Below, one piece after another: positions 60,192 through 64,000 of a stretch of 64,000 nt of DNA (the stretch's first letter is position 1; every line of letters starts with the position of its first letter). A program made the position numbers and the translations under genes. Location: assembly GCF_013391085.1 (NCBI RefSeq), contig NZ_CP058334.1:2914001-2978000 (forward strand), written 5' to 3'. Origin of the DNA: Natronomonas halophila (lineage in GTDB: Archaea > Halobacteriota > Halobacteria > Halobacteriales > Haloarculaceae). Below the pieces are notes generated by a model that did no database searches, was not told where the DNA came from, and saw only the letters and a list, made by a program, of their open reading frames with translations.

Positions 60192-61139
60192 CTATTCGCC
60201 CGTTTCGTCGACGTCGATCCAGAGCTGGAGCGTCTGGTCCGGGCTGGCGGCGTCCGCGGGCTCGGTTCCCTTATAAATCTGGAACTGCAGTCGGAGTCCC
60301 TCGCCGGTCATCGTCGGCGCGATATCGCGCTCGACGACGGTGCTTTCGCCGTGAGCGAGGTCGACGGCGAAGCGGTCGATTCGCTGTTGGGCGACGACCG
60401 TGCCGTCGGCGTCGACCTCCTGGACGACGACCGCGACTTCGTAGGTGACGGGTCGGAATTCGTTGTTCTCGATGTCGAGATGGAGGGGTTGGCCCTCACC
60501 GGCGACGAACTCCGTGGGGTAGTCGTCGGCGACGAGGTCGCCCTCTGCGTTCTCGGTGAGGAGGTACGACTCGGTGAAGGCTTCGCCCTGCGTGGGGACG
60601 GCGCCGACGAAGGCCACCGACCCGACGAGCGCGAGCACCGCGACGGCCAGCGTCAGGTTCTGGAGGCCCGACCCCATCGAGAGAGTCCCGAGGCTGCGGC
60701 CGGCGAAGGGGTTCGCTCGGACCTTCGGCGGCAGTCGGAGTCGGCGCAGTAACGCGACGGCGACGCCGGCGAGGGTCACGCCGCCGATGGCAACGACGGC
60801 TGGGAGGAGGCGAATGCCTGCAACCCAGTCTATCACCACGCCGGCGCCGGCGACCACGATGGCACTGAGGACTATCGAGAGGGCGAGGCGGACGGTCCAG
60901 TCGGGGTTGCCGTCCCAGGGGGCGGTCGGGGTCTTCCATGTCGACGCGGCCGGTTCCTCCGGGAACAGCGCCGCGACGATGGCATAGCCCGGCAGGAACA
61001 GCAGGAACGGTACGCCGAGGAGCCACAGGACCGCCTGCGGGGCATCGACCCCGAGCAGGACGACGGACGTGATGACGGCCAGTTGCGCGACGACGAAGAG
61101 GTCGAGCAGCCAGCCGTCACGCTGGAGGAGGTCGCTCAT
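60192..61139 (-). CDS. DUF1616 membrane protein of N-glycosylation loci
   Basis: 315 aa from the ATG at 61139. Four hydrophobic segments (about 12-35, 40-60, 90-115, 120-140) plus one at about 170-190 precede an extracellular beta domain (about 195-315: YPTEFVAGEGQPLHLDIENN, VTYEVAVVVQEVDADGTVVA). This order, with the FLPGYAIVAALFPE motif, is the DUF1616 family, often next to AglB-type glycosylation genes. Its start overlaps the stop of the upstream GT-C-like gene by 4 bp, so the two are coupled. Activity unknown. Confidence 0.85.
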   Translation of the reverse strand: MSDLLQRDGWLLDLFVVAQLAVITSVVLLGVDAPQAVLWLLGVPFLLFLPGYAIVAALFPEEPAASTWKTPTAPWDGNPDWTVRLALSIVLSAIVVAGAGVVIDWVAGIRLLPAVVAIGGVTLAGVAVALLRRLRLPPKVRANPFAGRSLGTLSMGSGLQNLTLAVAVLALVGSVAFVGAVPTQGEAFTESYLLTENAEGDLVADDYPTEFVAGEGQPLHLDIENNEFRPVTYEVAVVVQEVDADGTVVAQQRIDRFAVDLAHGESTVVERDIAPTMTGEGLRLQFQIYKGTEPADAASPDQTLQLWIDVDETGE

Positions 61140-63100
61140 AGGCTCACCCCCGTGTCGACGCCGGGTGTGGTACACATCTTGACCGCGTCGTTCGCGTAGA
61201 CGTGGTTCCGCGTGGGCGGACACACCCGGTCGGGGTCGACGGTCGAACTCTCGACGGGGCGTTCGGCCTCGGTCGCCGTCGCCTCGTGGAAGACGGCCGG
61301 TCCGTAGGTCTGGTAGTCCCGATAGATGACCGGTCTGGGGGAGACCGACCCCGTCTCCTCTAACTCCACGACCCTGGCGGTGTAGCCGCCGAGTGCCTTA
61401 TAAAGCGTCTGGTAGGGATGGTCGCTGTCGATAATGAGGTCGGATTCCGTCGAGTGAATCGTGCTGATGGTTTCGGCGGCAGCGATTTCCGATTCGGTGT
61501 AGGAGTAGCGCGGGTACTCCTCGTCGAAGGCCGGACTGTCGAGGGTCGCCTTCTCGGTGACGACCATCGTCATGGGGTAGCCGACGGCGACGACGACGAG
61601 TATCACCAACAACACTCGCCGGGAGGCGTTCTGTGAGAGGTGATAGAGGCCGGCCGCGCCGATGAGCGCGAACACGGCGTACATGAACGCTAGCCAGCGG
61701 CCGGGCATGATGGCGCGAATCCCGAACAGCGAGAAGCCGAAGACGATGACGAACATCGCCGCCGCCGACAGCAGGTAGGTGAGCGTGAGTTCGGGCGGCA
61801 TCTCCATCCGGAGCATCGCGAGGCCGCCCACGACCGCCATCAACAGCAACAGTGCGAACCCGAACCATTCGATGAAGGGGATGGACTGGGCGAACAGGTC
61901 CGCGCTTTCGGCGCCGCCCCCGCTTCCGCCGTCGCCGGCGAGGTTGAGGAAGCCGGCGTCGGTGGTGAACACGCGCTGGAGCGTATCGAGCATCTGCAGG
62001 AGGAACGGCTGGTCGCCGAACCACGGCGTGTTCAGCCACGAGAGTATCGTGACCGCGAGCGTGACGACGAATACGCCGACGATGCCGACGGTAGACCACG
62101 TCGTGGCCCGGCCGTGGCGGGTCCCGAGCAACTGGGTCACGGCGACGGTCACCGCTGCGGCCCCGAGGAACACGAGCAGGATGGCCGTCGACACCTGGTG
62201 GGTAAAGACGGTCGCCAGGCTGAACACGAAGAGGAGCCCGACGAGCCAGAGGTCGTCGGTGTAGTACAGTTTGGTGACACAGTAGAGCGCGCCGAGGAAG
62301 AAGACGAGACCGAGGCTCGTCGGGATGATGTGGATGCCCCAGCGGATGAACTGGTCGGCGAAGGCGAAAAGCGCCGTCGCGAGAAGCGCCCAGCGGACCG
62401 GCACGAAGAGTTTCCCGGTCGTGTAGACGAAAAGCGCCGACAGCGGAAGCAGGAGGCCGGCGGAGAGATACATCCCCGTCCGCACCGACCCGAACGTGAG
62501 CGCGCCGATGGCGCCGAGGGTGTGATACAGCGGCGCCATGATGTACTTGCTGTCGGAGATTGCCGACAGCGATTCGGCCTCGACGATGCCGGTGATGTAG
62601 ACGGGGACGTGCGTCCAGATGTCCACGCCGATGAAACCGGGCGTGAGGAACAGCGCCGTCATCCGAATGACGACGGCAGCGACGAGGATCTGAACCAACA
62701 CCAGCCCGGGAACAAGGGCCTCGTCGTCGACGACCAGAATCTGAGCGAGAATCGTCGCTCCGATGGCCCCCGTCAGCAGGTAGACGGGCGTCGTCCGCCC
62801 GCCCATGGAGTAGGTCAGGAGGACGAGGCCGGCCAGCCCCGCGAAGACGAACGAGGGTAAGTACCCGATGACGGCCCGGGGGAGGACGGCGAACTCGAAG
62901 GCCGTCGACTGGCGGTTCTGTGCAGCCAGATAGACCACGCAGGCGACGCCCGCCGCCGTCGGGATGACGACGAAGAGCACCTCCTGGGTCAGCAATCGCA
63001 GTCCGAGCAGGAGCACGCTCGCGATGACGCCCACCTTCGCGAGCGTGACATCGAGCCGGTCGCCGACCAGCAACTGCTGGAGTCTGTTCTGGTGACTCAT
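61136..63100 (-). CDS. Multi-pass membrane protein, GT-C-like, paralogue of 2168-4078
   Basis: 654 aa from the ATG at 63100 (MSHQNRLQQLLVGD). More than ten hydrophobic segments precede a ~150-residue extracellular C-terminal domain. The first large loop (GVDIWTHVPVYITGIVEAES) and the later VFTHQVST motif match the positions of DGGYHIEL and THHHTS in the protein at 2168. It probably uses a lipid-linked sugar on the outer membrane face. A run of tiny upstream frames overlaps its start. It is translationally coupled to DUF1616. Confidence 0.72.
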   Translation of the reverse strand: MSHQNRLQQLLVGDRLDVTLAKVGVIASVLLLGLRLLTQEVLFVVIPTAAGVACVVYLAAQNRQSTAFEFAVLPRAVIGYLPSFVFAGLAGLVLLTYSMGGRTTPVYLLTGAIGATILAQILVVDDEALVPGLVLVQILVAAVVIRMTALFLTPGFIGVDIWTHVPVYITGIVEAESLSAISDSKYIMAPLYHTLGAIGALTFGSVRTGMYLSAGLLLPLSALFVYTTGKLFVPVRWALLATALFAFADQFIRWGIHIIPTSLGLVFFLGALYCVTKLYYTDDLWLVGLLFVFSLATVFTHQVSTAILLVFLGAAAVTVAVTQLLGTRHGRATTWSTVGIVGVFVVTLAVTILSWLNTPWFGDQPFLLQMLDTLQRVFTTDAGFLNLAGDGGSGGGAESADLFAQSIPFIEWFGFALLLLMAVVGGLAMLRMEMPPELTLTYLLSAAAMFVIVFGFSLFGIRAIMPGRWLAFMYAVFALIGAAGLYHLSQNASRRVLLVILVVVAVGYPMTMVVTEKATLDSPAFDEEYPRYSYTESEIAAAETISTIHSTESDLIIDSDHPYQTLYKALGGYTARVVELEETGSVSPRPVIYRDYQTYGPAVFHEATATEAERPVESSTVDPDRVCPPTRNHVYANDAVKMCTTPGVDTGVSL

Positions 63101-63218
63101 CGGTTCCGGCCCCTTTGTGCGCGGTGCTGTGTCATCGATCCCACACCCCAAGTGGGTCGAAACCCGTGCGGTTCGCCGTGTCGATACTGTCTCCGTTCAT
63201 TATCTGTCTCACAACCAT
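63097..63218 (-). other. Chained short leader frames before the GT-C-like gene
   Basis: A TATAACAAT element on the minus strand at 63249-63257 points to a start near 63225. The first ATG (63218) opens a 28-codon frame (MVVRQIMNGDSIDTANRT, ending VWDR) whose TGA overlaps an ATG at 63135. That second frame (MTQHRAQRGRNR, 12 codons) ends in a TGA overlapping the ATG at 63100. Each step is an ATGA overlap. This could couple translation of the main gene to the leader; conservation has not been checked. Confidence 0.3.
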
Positions 63219-63419
63219 TCGCCTTGCTTGCCGTAGCGGGATTGCACGGATTGTTATATTCGCCATACCCCGAGCGAAGACCGGGTAGAGAGCGCTTTCT
63301 CGGGGGTGAAAACACGACGACGGAACCCGGATATAAGGACTTACCACCGGTACGGATGGATTACTGACACGTCGGCGAAGCCCCGGCCGAAGTCCACACT
63401 CCGCAACGACCGCCGCCGC
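63101..63419. other. Intergenic region with two minus-strand TATA-like boxes
   Basis: Besides the leader frames, the minus strand shows a TATA-like CCTTATATCC near 63330-63340 and TATAACAAT near 63250. No other gene is supported. The right part (63340-63419) is the end of the neighbouring glycosyltransferase transcript and shows nothing more. Confidence 0.4.
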
Positions 63420-64000
63420 TTACAGCACCGATTCGTACACCGCGCGAATCCGTTCGCCCATCCGGTCGAGGCCGAGCGGTTCGATGGCCGCTCGTCCATC
63501 GGAGGGTCCGCCGCGTTCGAGGACGTCGACGAGTCCCTCCACGAGTTGTTGGTCGGTACGACAGACGTGCGAGGGGTCGACTCCCGCGAGGCGTTCGCCG
63601 ACGTCCCCGACGTCCGTCGCGACGACCGGCAGGTTACACGCCATCGCTTCCTTGACCGAGTTCGGCGACCCCTCGCTTTTCGAGGTCAAAAGCAGCGCGT
63701 CGGCGGCGTTCATATATAAAGGCATCCGCGCGTGTGGGACGTCGTGGAGCGTCTGGATGACGATCTCGTCGTCGAGGTGGTCCCGAACCTGCTCGACGAC
63801 GCGCTCCGCGCGCGGGTAGTCCTTCATCTCCCGTTTGGCCGCATACGGGAAGAGGACGTGTCTGGCGTCGTCCCGCCAGCCGACCGCGGCCCGCGCCTCG
63901 GGTCGGGGCATCGGCCGGAACAGTTCCAGGTCGATGCCGTGGGGGATGACGTGGCAATCGACCGCCAGCGCGTCGGCCATCTCCTCGCTCATGACGATGA
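63420..64000 (-). CDS. Glycosyltransferase family 4, C-terminal part (runs off window)
   Basis: 193 codons are inside the window and the 5' end lies beyond 64000. The visible part is the nucleotide-sugar half of a GT-B enzyme: VIPHGIDLELFRP (the hinge region), FPYAAKREMKDYPRAERVVE and the E-x7-E motif SEGSPNSVKEAMACNLPVV. It ends AVYESVL. It precedes the GT-C-like gene of the second glycan operon by about 320 bp. Confidence 0.88.
   Translation of the reverse strand, partial: IVMSEEMADALAVDCHVIPHGIDLELFRPMPRPEARAAVGWRDDARHVLFPYAAKREMKDYPRAERVVEQVRDHLDDEIVIQTLHDVPHARMPLYMNAADALLLTSKSEGSPNSVKEAMACNLPVVATDVGDVGERLAGVDPSHVCRTDQQLVEGLVDVLERGGPSDGRAAIEPLGLDRMGERIRAVYESVL

Noticed and set aside
1-64000. 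CRISPR arrays, rRNA, intact insertion sequences, replication origin
   Set aside because: I looked for regularly spaced repeats, rRNA-like stretches, transposase or integrase genes and orc/cdc6 with A+T-rich repeats; none was found.

Overview
The window looks like the chromosome of an extremely halophilic archaeon (class Halobacteria). It is G+C-rich with very acidic predicted proteins, and many genes have a TATA-like box about 28-32 bp before the start codon (leaderless mRNAs). It carries family markers such as RdfA with its SMC-like partner, a HalOD1-type protein, Bat-type HTH regulators, DUF1616, class-III-signal pilins and Tat-exported proteins. I do not assign a genus. No rRNA, tRNA, CRISPR array, integrase or intact transposon was seen.

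Region 1 (1-24.8 kb) is a surface-glycan (N-glycosylation type) island. Plus-strand genes from 2.2 to 14.7 kb encode a GT-C-like membrane protein, GT4 and GT2 glycosyltransferases, an oxidoreductase, alkaline-phosphatase-superfamily ('sulfatase-like') enzymes and a methyltransferase. They converge at 14.7 kb on a minus-strand series: GT2, phosphodiesterase-like enzyme, asparagine-synthase-like protein, GT4 and an ABC flippase-type exporter. The glycosyltransferases alternate with phosphatase-superfamily enzymes that all carry Thr at the likely nucleophile position. Wear is visible: a frameshifted sugar nucleotidyltransferase, a decayed membrane-hydrolase pseudogene, and an A+T-rich stretch (11.7-14.7 kb) that looks recently acquired. 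A second GT-C-like membrane protein and a large FtsX-type permease follow (23.2-27.8 kb).

Region 2 (27.8-33.0 kb) holds a thiamine-diphosphate enzyme followed by a remnant of an EamA transporter, then the rdfA / SMC-like pair.

Region 3 (33.5-45.7 kb) is a type IV pilus locus: pilB-type ATPase, a small protein strongly resembling the N-terminal half of ribosomal stalk protein P1/L12, pilC-type membrane platform, five pilin-like or accessory proteins, a divergent RecA-fold protein with a ruined P-loop, two short pilins and a large pilin-like adhesin. The P1-like gene inside the pilus operon is the most unexpected feature of the window.

Region 4 (45.8-59.2 kb) is a set of small regulatory, membrane and stress-type genes: two divergent Bat-like regulators, HalOD1, an orphan PhnM-type amidohydrolase, a PRC-barrel-like protein, a ferritin-like Tat protein with an N-G-T sequon repeat tail, a TraB-like protein, DUF1328 and glmS. 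Several minus-strand genes share a TATAACAAT core promoter.

Region 5 (59.2-64 kb) is a second glycosylation operon on the minus strand: partial GT4, GT-C-like membrane protein, DUF1616 protein and a UDP-sugar epimerase. glmS (UDP-GlcNAc precursor supply), the two glycan loci and the pilins with many N-X-S/T sites fit one theme: making and decorating cell-surface structures.
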